Shown in pieces: positions 54,701 to 60,896 of a DNA stretch of 64,000 nucleotides (positions within the stretch are counted from its first letter, which is position 1; every line of letters begins with the position of its first letter). The position numbers were made by a program, and so were the translations under genes. The notes under the pieces are model-generated. The model did no database searches and was not told the DNA's origin. It worked only from the letters and a program-made list of their open reading frames with translations. Origin of the DNA: Cyclobacterium amurskyense. Lineage in GTDB: Bacteria; Bacteroidota; Bacteroidia; Cytophagales; Cyclobacteriaceae. The stretch covers positions 5,535,001-5,599,000 of the forward strand of contig NZ_CP012040.1 in assembly GCF_001050135.1 (NCBI RefSeq), read 5' to 3'.

Positions 54701-54730
54701 GCCACAATTATTAAACAAGTGGTGGAATAA
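45707..54730 (+). CDS. Trimodular nonribosomal peptide synthetase with terminal thioesterase
   Basis: A 3007-residue cytoplasmic assembly line in the order A-T-C-A-T-C-A-T-TE. A1 (about 37-535) has the core YTSGSTGNPKG; carrier T1 Ser580 (GGDS); C1 active site HHIAWDG from His763; A2 core YTSGTTGKPKG near 1240; T2 Ser1634 (GGHS); C2 HHIAFDG from His1821; A3 core YTSGSTGKPKG near 2290; T3 Ser2694 (GGHS); thioesterase serine 2825 in GGYSLGG. There is no starter C, epimerase, methylase or reductase domain, so a free tripeptide of L-residues, linear or cyclised, is expected. My hand-read A1 pocket code (D-A-S-K-I-G-H-I-G-K) is close to the known aspartate code; A2 (D-G-P-H-I-G-E-V-W-K) and A3 (D-I-L-F-I-G-I-V-F-K) match nothing I know. 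No phosphopantetheinyl transferase or MbtH gene is near. Confidence 0.95.
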   Translation: MGNVVNSNSKLTKNIIQQNSKIKSNHTSYLVSSVDYPRDKTIISQLNEVTRKYPERIGFVFESESLTFQELNKQANELASFLINKGISTGSLVPFCMEKSLEMLVTIFGILKSGAAYVPIDPNFPIDRIQYILEDIKASVLLVNSDLDESLTVSEEIELMNFSSIPKDQVSEPTITFQPSPENLAYVIYTSGSTGNPKGVMVPHKGLMDHCFGLIESAKLKDCESYAITAPIVFDAGHSLIHTSIIQAATFHFISDTVLLDSERFTAYLTNQKIDCLKIVPSLWLSHTEGGFIPVPEKKLIFGGENFPLSILAFLNKIDFKGDVFNHYGPTEASIGKCIHQLDLSRKYNQVPIGKPFSNSFILILNSKLEMVTEDEVGEIYIGGEGIARGYLNLPMATAKSFIPDFISGLNGGVLYRTGDLGKTSEDGNILYHGRIDDQIKINGYRIEPGEIETCIYQFESIKQVTVVAKSNKSDKSYLVAYYVLERSTLEDNIKEKLKSKLPAYMIPKYWVNMETMPLTSNGKIDKQSLPDPEWKATISSTTSFPKTETEKCLLAIWRKVLGWKQIGTDDNFFELGGDSLLAIRSISAIKQELGKRLLVKDFFDSPTISSLSQKIDKTDIDLQVLAATENAGSPPLSFNQEAMWIIHNSRGSLQYHLPMVFSINGELDVKSLKAAFKEIVKRHLPLQTIFTATDEGLVQEQLGSDSWLLQEFITPQTENEVFRDWPFKSMIAQPFDLSSDYMIRAAIFQIEPQKHILGIVVHHIAWDGWSTALFKNNLSNLYNLIKNGKPVPKQANALAYTDFSLHQRSLLKGDFLNNSLQYWNKKLTGVLPSQLRTDSSRTSEVTSSGSSQEFIIDKETHSKLKSLAKKHNATLFMVLLAGFKALLKRHSNQEDICVGIPMAGREHNGMEDLIGFFVNTLPIRTLVDGNSDFNDLLKNVKNNTLEALEHGHVPFGEIVKLSDDFRFSDRNPVFQVLFVMQSNSATELNFDDLEITPLKVTKQTSEFELILEVKESEELLTGQFEFQTAIFNPSTIALISDHYIELLKSITIDSQDSIDGINLLNEKEKDFVLNKHNDFVLPKELSHSTFLSLFEDQVKLVPNKTAIDFNGDSNSFTDLDLKSNLLANHLINIGVKRGTYIPICLDNSPQMIIGILGILKAGAAYVPLNPDFPKERIQFILEDTKASWVITDEETENIFRENFTSISIISLDSKLSSINKGNPEKPALPLSTEDPAYLIYTSGTTGKPKGVIISHRGLFLFLFSRERYYPESYPTLLLMSFTFDGSIPAIFGTLARGNALILGKANQLKDTKELKKLIRLTGTIHCVPSFYHFLLTENLIPTGQIKRVILGGEKIDSSLLALHFEKNKEAKLYNEYGPTEATVWVTVAELKTPKTRITIGKPIAHINIYILDHLGKVCPVGIPGELFISSESLAKGYLNRPELTALNFVPDPFSNVKDRKMYKTGDQAILLQDGNIELLGRLDNQVKLRGYRIELEEIEKVLNTLDLVDISVVTLNGKTPENQVLVGHIITVNNLKYLSEEQKTERLIAHLSDNLPSYMIPSQWHFINSVPLTTNGKINRKKLSQIDLSAKFNKVLTQSKNPTEIRLQEIWEELLNIKQVGINDNFFKIGGHSLMAIRLINAIKTHFNFEIKFTEIFKQPTIHQQALLIGGISSTLPRQQNIEIPIEPKEFPLSFNQESLWLTDKLEGSLHYHIPLVLKLTGKLDSLSMESTLRKILDRHEILRSVYQYDGDHIYQVVRKIENWQLEVKDISTEVWDEQTLSNFIQLQINQPFDLRQDLMFRALLIRQSNEVSILALAFHHIAFDGWSVGILMNEIEYFYSRIKNNSPLDKQPLPIQYRNYAIWQRNQFQSYGFEENIAYWKNKLAALQPISLAQHKNVIDDPNSDCDTIFFLIPAHHSKHLKELASKSETTLYMVLMATFKTLLYQLTHQTDICVGTVVADRNYQHTDKLLGYFVNTLPIRSHLNPSGNFSDFLNEVKDNCLEAFEFQEIPFEKIVVAAQPERILGSNPLFQVMFLLQNSFDKNGWKIDDLIIEQLKTKPQRAKFDLMLTSTEVENGIEGVMEYKTSLFNSEEVNQIIEKYLDLLETIFAQPSLPIDAYTEDKKAKINSIQEELKPDTYNEFRPVQELIESAVHQYPAKTAIISKNESCSYKVLNETSNQLADLLIQKGIGRNDIVGIVMDRSIEMITSIMAVLKAGAAYLPVDTDFPDERISYMLKDAAKVHITHNKYKGKFKSQSIEILWEEFKAKQDNFSKENPSPNNEANDVAYIIYTSGSTGKPKGVMLTHGNLYNFLKTVSHKPGITAKNKFLAVSSASFDIALLELILPFVHGAQIVILDQFERKDPRLISDYLRQKKADIMFATPTHWKMLLESGWNSRVDNLQIISGGEALSKELAKQLLPLCHSLWNIYGPTETTVFSTIKKIEADQSLITIGREVLNTKIYLLDENQKPVQKGKEGEIYISGKGVAKGYLNQPELTNQKFSTDPFQSQLGICMYKTGDRAKFLPDGEMQILGRIDNQIKLRGHRIELEEIEQAINELASVKESVVLFRNTSRNDKGLVAYLLLKENLEESEVTDKTKVVSAKQVKGWKKELSLTLPGYMLPYDYVIVDHFPHTASGKIDRLRLPDPIAIDQEVILLPETLEEKKIAAIWSVALGLDKIDITDNFFEIGGHSLIAVKVMTLIEKELGTRLPLSILFKYPTIQKLGSFLESKVELNKEWKSIVPIQPSGSRPPIYLVHGAGLNVMPFHSLAKYLVKNQPLYGIQSKGMNEENTKYESIEEIARNYIEELKENSPSGEIILGGYSLGGIIAFEMAKQLKNSSITVKKLILFDSYATFIKDPHSPKNKLLAKIHLQLYKKSHDLKLLVTHPSVLKDIKYKSISKKLNGLFIKLKLKTKKSESPILQRINKIKALHLAACKNYTPGFYEGEITLFRAKIRTNYFFEPEFLGWKAFSRSINIIEVEGTHTGLFIEPNDKKIATIIKQVVE

Positions 54731-54744
54731 AGGAAATCATTGTG

Positions 54745-54789
54745 GGATGGGGTGATCGGTGATTAGATGACAGGGTGATGGGGTGATCC
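54745..54789. repeat. Short GATGGGGTGATC direct repeat
   Basis: GATGGGGTGATC occurs at 54745-54756 and again at 54778-54789, joined by related GGTGAT text. It lies just behind the NRPS stop and looks like a simple low-complexity intergenic repeat. Confidence 0.4.
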
Positions 54790-54885
54790 AAAATTCGTTA
54801 TATCAATCAGTTGTGAATTGCTTTCAAATTGGTATCTTCATAGGATAATCACAGCTATAAATCCTACTAATAAACCCATTTGACC

Positions 54886-56136
54886 ATGCTTCGAATTTCC
54901 TCTTTTTTATTTAGCTTGGGCATCTTGTTTTGTACAAGCCTAAATGCTTTCTCCCAATCGAACCCTACCGACCAAGCTATTGCCAAGCATAGAAAAGGCA
55001 AGCTGATTGTCAATGCCAAGCCGGGAACCAAGGTCTCCATCAAGCAACTTTCCCATGAATTTTGGTTTGGAGCAGCCATTGCCAATGGTCTGGGATCGGG
55101 GAACATGAACCCTGATGACCTAAGCCAATACAAAACCTATTTCCTGAAAAACTTTAACAGTGCCGTTACAGAAAATGCACTCAAGTGGGCCAATATGGAA
55201 AGGGAAAAAGGCAAAGTCAATCACTTAACAGTAGAAGGAATACTAAATTGGACAGATGAAAATGATATCCCTCTGAGAGGGCATAACTTATTCTGGGGCA
55301 TAGAGAAATTTGTACAGCCTTGGATAATGGAATTGAGTGATGAAGAACTGGAGGCAACCATAAAAAATCGAGCCATTTCCATTGCCAGACGGTACAAAGG
55401 GCGCTTTGTAGAATACGATCTAAACAATGAAATGATCCATGGCAATTATTATGAAGATCGGCTGGGGCCGGACATAACCTCGAAAATGGCCAAATGGGTG
55501 CTTGAAGGGGATCCTGACGCTCAACTTTATCTCAACGATTACGATATCCTAACAGGAAACAGATTGGCAGACTATTTGGCCCAAATTAGGGATCTCATGG
55601 CCCATAATGTTCCGATTGCCGGAATAGGTGTGCAGGGTCACTTGCATGGCAGTACCTTTGACAGAAAGGAACTGAAACGTAGCCTTGACTCTTTGGCACA
55701 ATTTGGTCTTCCTATTCGAATCACTGAATTCAATATGCCTGGCCAACGATCCAAATTCCATAAAGACACGCAATTGGTTATGAGTCCTGAAGAAGAAAAA
55801 CAAAATGCCATTGAATTGGTGGATTATTATAGCATTTGTTTTGCCCATCCGGCAGTGGAAGGTATCCTAATGTGGGGATTTTGGGAAGGAGCCAATTGGA
55901 TACCTGCCTCTTCTTTATATACTCGCGACTGGCAGCCAAAACGGGCAGCTTATGCCTACCAAAAGTTGATATTTGAAACTTGGTGGACAGAAAAAACCGG
56001 CACTACCGATGCAGAAGGGAATTACTCTTTATCCGCTTTTTATGGCGATTACCAAATAACCGTTGATGGGAAAACGAGAATAATTTTACATAAAAAAAAG
56101 AATGGAGCAACCACCATTGATTGCTCCAATCCTTGA
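54886..56136 (+). CDS. GH10 endo-xylanase-like glycoside hydrolase
   Basis: About 416 residues from the ATG at 54886 (an in-frame TTG lies six bases earlier). A signal peptide ends near NAFSQ. The TIM barrel has GH10 hallmarks: FWFGAAIANG and TENALKWANME at strands 1-2, GHNLFWG, the acid/base Glu182 in YDLNNEMIHG, and the nucleophile Glu281 in IRITEFNMPG, then LMWGFWEG. The order matches GH10 (usual acid/base motif DVVNE). A C-terminal beta stretch, TDAEGNYSLSAFYGDYQITV, resembles a short carbohydrate-linked or regulatory module. GH10 acts on beta-1,4-xylan or mixed-linkage xylans. It is unlinked in function to the NRPS it follows by 155 bases; its end contains a terminator for the convergent sulfatase. 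Confidence 0.88.
   Translation: MLRISSFLFSLGILFCTSLNAFSQSNPTDQAIAKHRKGKLIVNAKPGTKVSIKQLSHEFWFGAAIANGLGSGNMNPDDLSQYKTYFLKNFNSAVTENALKWANMEREKGKVNHLTVEGILNWTDENDIPLRGHNLFWGIEKFVQPWIMELSDEELEATIKNRAISIARRYKGRFVEYDLNNEMIHGNYYEDRLGPDITSKMAKWVLEGDPDAQLYLNDYDILTGNRLADYLAQIRDLMAHNVPIAGIGVQGHLHGSTFDRKELKRSLDSLAQFGLPIRITEFNMPGQRSKFHKDTQLVMSPEEEKQNAIELVDYYSICFAHPAVEGILMWGFWEGANWIPASSLYTRDWQPKRAAYAYQKLIFETWWTEKTGTTDAEGNYSLSAFYGDYQITVDGKTRIILHKKKNGATTIDCSNP
56103..56128 (-). terminator. Terminator of sulfatase gene, inside the GH10 coding end
   Basis: TGGAGCAA (56103-56110) pairs with TTGCTCCA (56121-56128). On the minus strand it is followed by TTCTTTTTTTT and lies 17 bases past the sulfatase stop at 56146. 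It is encoded within the last ten codons of the convergent GH10 gene, whose stop is nine bases from that of the sulfatase. Confidence 0.78.
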
Positions 56137-56145
56137 TCCATTTAT

Positions 56146-57687
56146 TTATTGATAATCCTTTCCGATCAAACTCTCTAAGACGGATTGTTGCCAATCATGC
56201 AAAGTATTTTCCATTTTCTCGGCAATTTCCGGGTGATCTGATAGTATGTTATTTTCCTCTGCCGGATCTGCATTGATATCAAAGAGTTCTTTTTCGGCTG
56301 CCTCACCAGTACTTCCATGGATCACCAATTTGTATTGATTACCCAATAAAGTCCGAGGACCGGAAAAATCCTCCTCTTGGATATCCGTTTGCTTAAAATT
56401 TTTAAAGTTTCTGGTAGGTATCCCATTCATCAACTTTACTAGAGGTGAGGTACCTTTTTGTAATTCCGGGTCTATATAATCGGCCAAACCTTCTCCATTG
56501 TTTCTTGGTCTACCATTCCAGAAGGCAATAGGCTCTGGTCTGTCATCCATTTTTCCTTCCAGCATAGGCAAGAGACTGATGCCATCAATGGGTCGATTAG
56601 GAAGTGCTTGACCTGTAATTTCACATAGGGTAGGAAATACATCACTGGAAACACCATGAACCTCGGTAATAAAAGGGTTCTTTATTTTTTCAGGCCATTC
56701 CAAAACAGAAGGAACTCGCACACCTCCTTCATATACCCGTCCTTTTTGACCTCTGAAAGGGACAGTGGCATTTCCCTCCTGAGGCGTTCCATTGTCTCCA
56801 AAGTACCATAGCAGGGTATTGTCTCGGATTCCCTCTCCGCCAAGATAGGTTCTTAATTGCCCTATAGACCTATCCATGGCTGTGATTTCAGCGAATCGTT
56901 CCCTTAAGACCTCACGTTGCAGCCGTTCTACCGGTCCACCGGTTTCGTTGGAAGTCAACCTAACCATCCGATTTCCGAAATCTTCCGGTAAACTATCATA
57001 CAAGGCCAAGTCTTCGGGTTTTGCACTATAGGGCTCATGTGGTGAACCATACCAAATAACGACGAAAAATGGCTGGTCTTTTTCCTTTGATCTTTCAATG
57101 AAATCAATGGCCTCAGCAATCAATATTTCAGAACTTTCTCCTTTAAAGATCACGGGTTCAGCACCATTTCTGGAAAGATGCGGATTCATTTCAAAAAAAT
57201 TGTCGTGAGAAAGGTATTCATCAAACCCAAAATGCTTTGGATTGGTAGGTGAAGCCTCTTTGACAGGGCCCAGGTGCCATTTCCCCAAGTGAGAAGTAAC
57301 ATAACCTGCATTTTTCATGAGTTCTGCTATACTAATTTCTTCCGGACGTATAGAATACCCCGGGGTAAAAGTGCCATACCTATTGGGATGTCTCCCGGTA
57401 ATGATACTACCCCTGGTAGGGGAGCAAACCGGAGATGCCGAATAAAATCGATCCATTCTTACACCGGATTTAGCCATTTCATCCAATACAGGCGTGTGGA
57501 GAAATGGATGTCCATTGTATCCGGTTTCATCCCAGCCATGGTCATCGCCAAGCAGAAGTACTACATTGGGTAGGCTTTCTTGAGTTTCAGCCTTTTCATT
57601 ACATGAGGCAAAAAGCCCTAATGTAAGAACCAAAAGAAAGTAATGTTTCAAGTATTTAGAAGTCAGTTCATTCATTGGGTTTATCAT
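56146..57687 (-). CDS. S1 sulfatase lipoprotein
   Basis: A 513-residue predicted lipoprotein (lipobox LFASC, Cys29). Formylglycine motif CSPTR with Cys88, metal segments LLGDDHGWDE (Asp48, Asp49) and WYFGDNGTPQEG. The MARHPNRYGTF-type region after the active site (ITGRHPNRYG) is of the arylsulfatase kind. It is the last gene of three sulfatases in the second polysaccharide locus, 12 bases after the previous one, and ends with the terminator embedded in the GH10 gene. Specific substrate unknown. Confidence 0.92.
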   Translation of the reverse strand: MINPMNELTSKYLKHYFLLVLTLGLFASCNEKAETQESLPNVVLLLGDDHGWDETGYNGHPFLHTPVLDEMAKSGVRMDRFYSASPVCSPTRGSIITGRHPNRYGTFTPGYSIRPEEISIAELMKNAGYVTSHLGKWHLGPVKEASPTNPKHFGFDEYLSHDNFFEMNPHLSRNGAEPVIFKGESSEILIAEAIDFIERSKEKDQPFFVVIWYGSPHEPYSAKPEDLALYDSLPEDFGNRMVRLTSNETGGPVERLQREVLRERFAEITAMDRSIGQLRTYLGGEGIRDNTLLWYFGDNGTPQEGNATVPFRGQKGRVYEGGVRVPSVLEWPEKIKNPFITEVHGVSSDVFPTLCEITGQALPNRPIDGISLLPMLEGKMDDRPEPIAFWNGRPRNNGEGLADYIDPELQKGTSPLVKLMNGIPTRNFKNFKQTDIQEEDFSGPRTLLGNQYKLVIHGSTGEAAEKELFDINADPAEENNILSDHPEIAEKMENTLHDWQQSVLESLIGKDYQ

Positions 57688-57699
57688 TAATTATCATTT

Positions 57700-59169
57700 T
57701 TATTTTGCCGGTTTTGCCGGCAAATCATTGTTTCTAATGGCCACTAACTTCTTGCTGACTTCCTCCTTTAGCTGGGCTACAATATCTTGATAAGCAGGGA
57801 AATTCGCCAAGTTATTAAATTGTTTGGGATCATGTTCCATGTCAAATAATTCAACACCATCACTTCCATCTTCATTGTAAAGAGTAAATGCCCATTTGTC
57901 ATTCCTCAATAAGAAGGCATGCTTCCCTCCCCACCTATTGACAGAAAATGCCATGTCTCTGGTTTTAAAATTGGGGTCTTCTAAAGTTGGAACAAAGCTT
58001 ATGCCTTGGATATTGTCCTTTACCTTCACTCCTGCCAACTCAGCTATGGTTGGATACAGGTCAATTAATTCCACAAAACTATCAGAAACCTGGGCTTTTT
58101 TGCCCGGTATTTTCACGATCAAAGGCACCCTTACGGATTCTTCTTTTAAACTCACCTTCATCCAAAAATCATGTTCTCCCAAATGAAAGCCATGATCAGA
58201 AGTGAAGATAACAATGGTATTGTCTTCAAGTCCCTCTTCTTTTAGTGTATTTAGAATTTTGCCAACCTGAGCATCCATATAGCTCACTGAAGCATAATAA
58301 GCTGCAATGGCTTTCTTCTGCTGTTCTTCTGTCATTTTCGCGTTGAGGGTGGTGACATAATTTATTCCACGCTCAGGAATATCATCCCAATCACCTTTGA
58401 CTTTTGGAGGTAAAACTACTTGCTCATAAGGGAACCTATCGAAATAAGGTTTGGGGGCAACAAATGGCACGTGAGGCCTAACCAAGCCAACGGCTAAAAA
58501 GAATGGCTCGTCTTTATGTGCCCGAATTAAGGAAGATGCTTTTTCGGCTGTTTTACCATCAGAATGAACCAAATCATCCCCATCAGCCTTCACTATGGTC
58601 ATTACATTCCCACCCTTTCTTGGCAATAATCCAAAGGGGTTGTTTTGCACCAATTCCGCTTCCCCATCTGCAGTCCATTCAGGGCCTTGACTGTTGTATC
58701 TTTCATTCCATGAAGCTTCATCGTCTGTGCCATTAGATCCTTTCTCTATGTCTATTGGAACTCCCATATGAAAAATCTTACTTACCCTGGCTGTAAACCA
58801 ACCATTCTCTTTGAACAATTGTGGCCACATTTTTTTATCCGGACCAATATTCTCTCTTCCACTCAAATATCCGAAAGTCCCTGTAGCATGAGGATAATAT
58901 CCTGACATCATAGATGCCCTTGAAGGACCACATACGGGATACTGACAATAAGCCCTAGTAAATCTGGTTCCTTCTTCCGCCAGCTGATCGATATTTGGTG
59001 TATATCCGGCAGCATTTTCGTAGGAAGAAACTGCTGTAGTAGTAAGGTCATCTGAAATTATAAAAAGAATATTCGGCTTCTTTGACTTTTGAGCCATCGT
59101 TTCCACTGATAGCGATAAACACAAAAGGTAGGTCGCAAATAATGCTATTCGTCTTAGCTGGGTATTCAT
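57700..59169 (-). CDS. S1 sulfatase, iduronate-2-sulfatase-like
   Basis: A 489-residue exported sulfatase (signal to about 26, ending TMAQ). Formylglycine motif CGPSR (Cys80), metal segments FIISDDLTTT (Asp40, Asp41) and IFTSDHGFHLGEHDFWMK. The GFHLGEH motif and the PHVPFVAPKPYFDRFP segment are typical of the iduronate-2-sulfatase-like branch, which in marine bacteria acts on 2-sulfated sugars of algal polymers. This is inference from branch, not proof. It sits 8 bases after one sulfatase and 12 before the next. Confidence 0.92.
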   Translation of the reverse strand: MNTQLRRIALFATYLLCLSLSVETMAQKSKKPNILFIISDDLTTTAVSSYENAAGYTPNIDQLAEEGTRFTRAYCQYPVCGPSRASMMSGYYPHATGTFGYLSGRENIGPDKKMWPQLFKENGWFTARVSKIFHMGVPIDIEKGSNGTDDEASWNERYNSQGPEWTADGEAELVQNNPFGLLPRKGGNVMTIVKADGDDLVHSDGKTAEKASSLIRAHKDEPFFLAVGLVRPHVPFVAPKPYFDRFPYEQVVLPPKVKGDWDDIPERGINYVTTLNAKMTEEQQKKAIAAYYASVSYMDAQVGKILNTLKEEGLEDNTIVIFTSDHGFHLGEHDFWMKVSLKEESVRVPLIVKIPGKKAQVSDSFVELIDLYPTIAELAGVKVKDNIQGISFVPTLEDPNFKTRDMAFSVNRWGGKHAFLLRNDKWAFTLYNEDGSDGVELFDMEHDPKQFNNLANFPAYQDIVAQLKEEVSKKLVAIRNNDLPAKPAK

Positions 59170-59177
59170 GAATTTTA

Positions 59178-60611
59178 TTAATTATTATTGGAGGTATAAG
59201 GTGTCAGTCGTTCTCGTTCCAAATCACTCTTAATCTCCGCTTCCGTTAATTTAAATGGTTCTTCTAATTTTTTCACCAAATCAGGCCTTTTCTCAGCCAA
59301 GTCATTGGTTTCTCCGATATCTTCCTGAAGGTTAAAAAGCTTCCAGGGCTCTTCATTACTTTCTCTAAAGATTTTATAATCTCCCCATATCAATGCCTCC
59401 TGCCCCTTGTATTTAAAAAACATGGAGGCATGGGGAGAATGTTTAGTTGCTCCTGTTAATACTGGCAGTGGGTTTCTTCCATCGTAATACCTGTCTTGTG
59501 GCAACTCTGCCTCAGCCAAATTAGCGGCAGCCTGCATCAGGTCCAAGGACCAAAGTCTGGTATCAATGGTTTCATTTGCTTTTACCTTACCGGGCCATCT
59601 CACCAAGGCAGGAACACGGATTCCTCCTTCCCAAAGGGTTACCCCTGCACCGTTTAAAGGCGCGTTGGACTGAATATCCAAGTAGGGATAAAATGCGCCG
59701 TTGTCGGAGTAGAAAAATACAAAGGTATTGTCAGCTATTCCCAATTCGTCCAATGAATCCATTAACCTGCCTACAGCCATGTCAATTGCAGTAACAATGG
59801 CATTGAATCTCTTTTTGGGATCTCTTTCATCAGGGCTCAAACCGTAAGGTTTAAAAGCATAATCCGGCGCTTTCCAAATATTCTCTTCCCCCGGTGCAAT
59901 ATTCCTGTCCCCCGGATGATGGGGTGCGTCGAAGGGTAAATAAACCATCCATGGCTTATTTTCAGAAGTTTTCTCGTTAATAAAATCTATGGCCGCATTG
60001 GCAAACAAATCTGTACTGTATTCTCCATGCCTATTGATTGCAGTGGTATTGTGGTAAAGGTCATGGCGTCCTGCATATACATGTGAAAAGTGGTCAACAT
60101 TTCCGGAAGCAATTCCTAAAAACTCATCAAAACCTCTTTCTGTAGGCCTTGAACCCGGGGCAAAGCCAATGTTCCATTTTCCAAAAGCACCCGTCTGGTA
60201 TCCATGAGGGCTGTTTTTCAATACCTTTGGAATAATAATTTCAGTTTGTGGAAGACCAATGCCATAATTTCCTGCCAATCCTCCAAGTTGATAGTCCAAT
60301 TTGTTTCTTTGGGGTATTCTTCCGGTAAGCAAACTAGCTCTAGAGGCTGTACATGTAGGAGAACCGGTATAGAAATCAGTCAAAATAGCCCCTTGTTTGG
60401 CTATTTTATTCAAATTAGGGGTCAATATGGGTGAAGCCTCATTCATAAAACTAAAATCCCCATAGCCTACATTGTCTACGGTAATGATAAGGATATTTGG
60501 AGGAGAAGTTGAATTGGGACTTTGTCTTCCATATGAAGAAATACTACTTAGAAAACAAGCTCCTAATAGAACTAAAACAATACTATTAAATTTAATATGA
60601 GGTCTTTGCAT
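59178..60611 (-). CDS. S1 sulfatase with CTASR active-site motif
   Basis: A 477-residue exported sulfatase (signal to about 29, ending SYGRQ). The formylglycine motif is CTASR (Cys87, Ala in place of Pro), which is a recognised variant accepted by some maturases. The metal segment is ITVDNVGYGD (Asp46, Asn47) and the second is FFYSDNGAFYPYLD. The PQRNKLDYQLGG run follows the active site. First of three co-directional sulfatase genes; an 8-bp inverted repeat lies 44 bases ahead of its start. Confidence 0.9.
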   Translation of the reverse strand: MQRPHIKFNSIVLVLLGACFLSSISSYGRQSPNSTSPPNILIITVDNVGYGDFSFMNEASPILTPNLNKIAKQGAILTDFYTGSPTCTASRASLLTGRIPQRNKLDYQLGGLAGNYGIGLPQTEIIIPKVLKNSPHGYQTGAFGKWNIGFAPGSRPTERGFDEFLGIASGNVDHFSHVYAGRHDLYHNTTAINRHGEYSTDLFANAAIDFINEKTSENKPWMVYLPFDAPHHPGDRNIAPGEENIWKAPDYAFKPYGLSPDERDPKKRFNAIVTAIDMAVGRLMDSLDELGIADNTFVFFYSDNGAFYPYLDIQSNAPLNGAGVTLWEGGIRVPALVRWPGKVKANETIDTRLWSLDLMQAAANLAEAELPQDRYYDGRNPLPVLTGATKHSPHASMFFKYKGQEALIWGDYKIFRESNEEPWKLFNLQEDIGETNDLAEKRPDLVKKLEEPFKLTEAEIKSDLERERLTPYTSNNN

Positions 60612-60654
60612 TCGGTATAATTGTGATTAAAACAGGTGGTGGAATTAAGTGATA

Positions 60655-60678
60655 TTACCAAATTATTCTTTTTGGTAA
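60655..60678 (-). promoter_or_regulatory. Inverted repeat ahead of the sulfatase trio
   Basis: TTACCAAA (60655-60662) and TTTGGTAA (60671-60678) are a perfect 8-bp inverted repeat with an 8-base spacer, 44 bases upstream of the sulfatase start. It could bind a dimeric regulator or be a hairpin; there is no direct evidence. Confidence 0.35.
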
Positions 60679-60863
60679 CTGATATTAGGCAAAATTCCTG
60701 AAGCCTACAAGAGTAAACTATTTAAGGCAATTATTTTATACCATGACAGGTTTTATAGGTTATCAATGGTAAATATTTATTAATGAGAATTTGCGTATTT
60801 TCACTAATAACTCAATAATCACAAAAGTAAATTTTCCATATTATATTTTTATCCAAAAGAAAT

Positions 60864-60892
60864 AAGCACTCCCAGAAAAACTGGGAGTGCTT
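60864..60892 (-). terminator. Terminator or processing hairpin behind SusD
   Basis: AAGCACTCCCAG pairs perfectly with CTGGGAGTGCTT around AAAAA, a 12-bp stem. It begins only four bases past the SusD stop on the minus strand and is followed by ATTTCTTTT. It probably ends most SusCD transcripts, so the sulfatase trio would need its own promoter or read-through. Confidence 0.8.
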
Positions 60893-60896
60893 ACCC

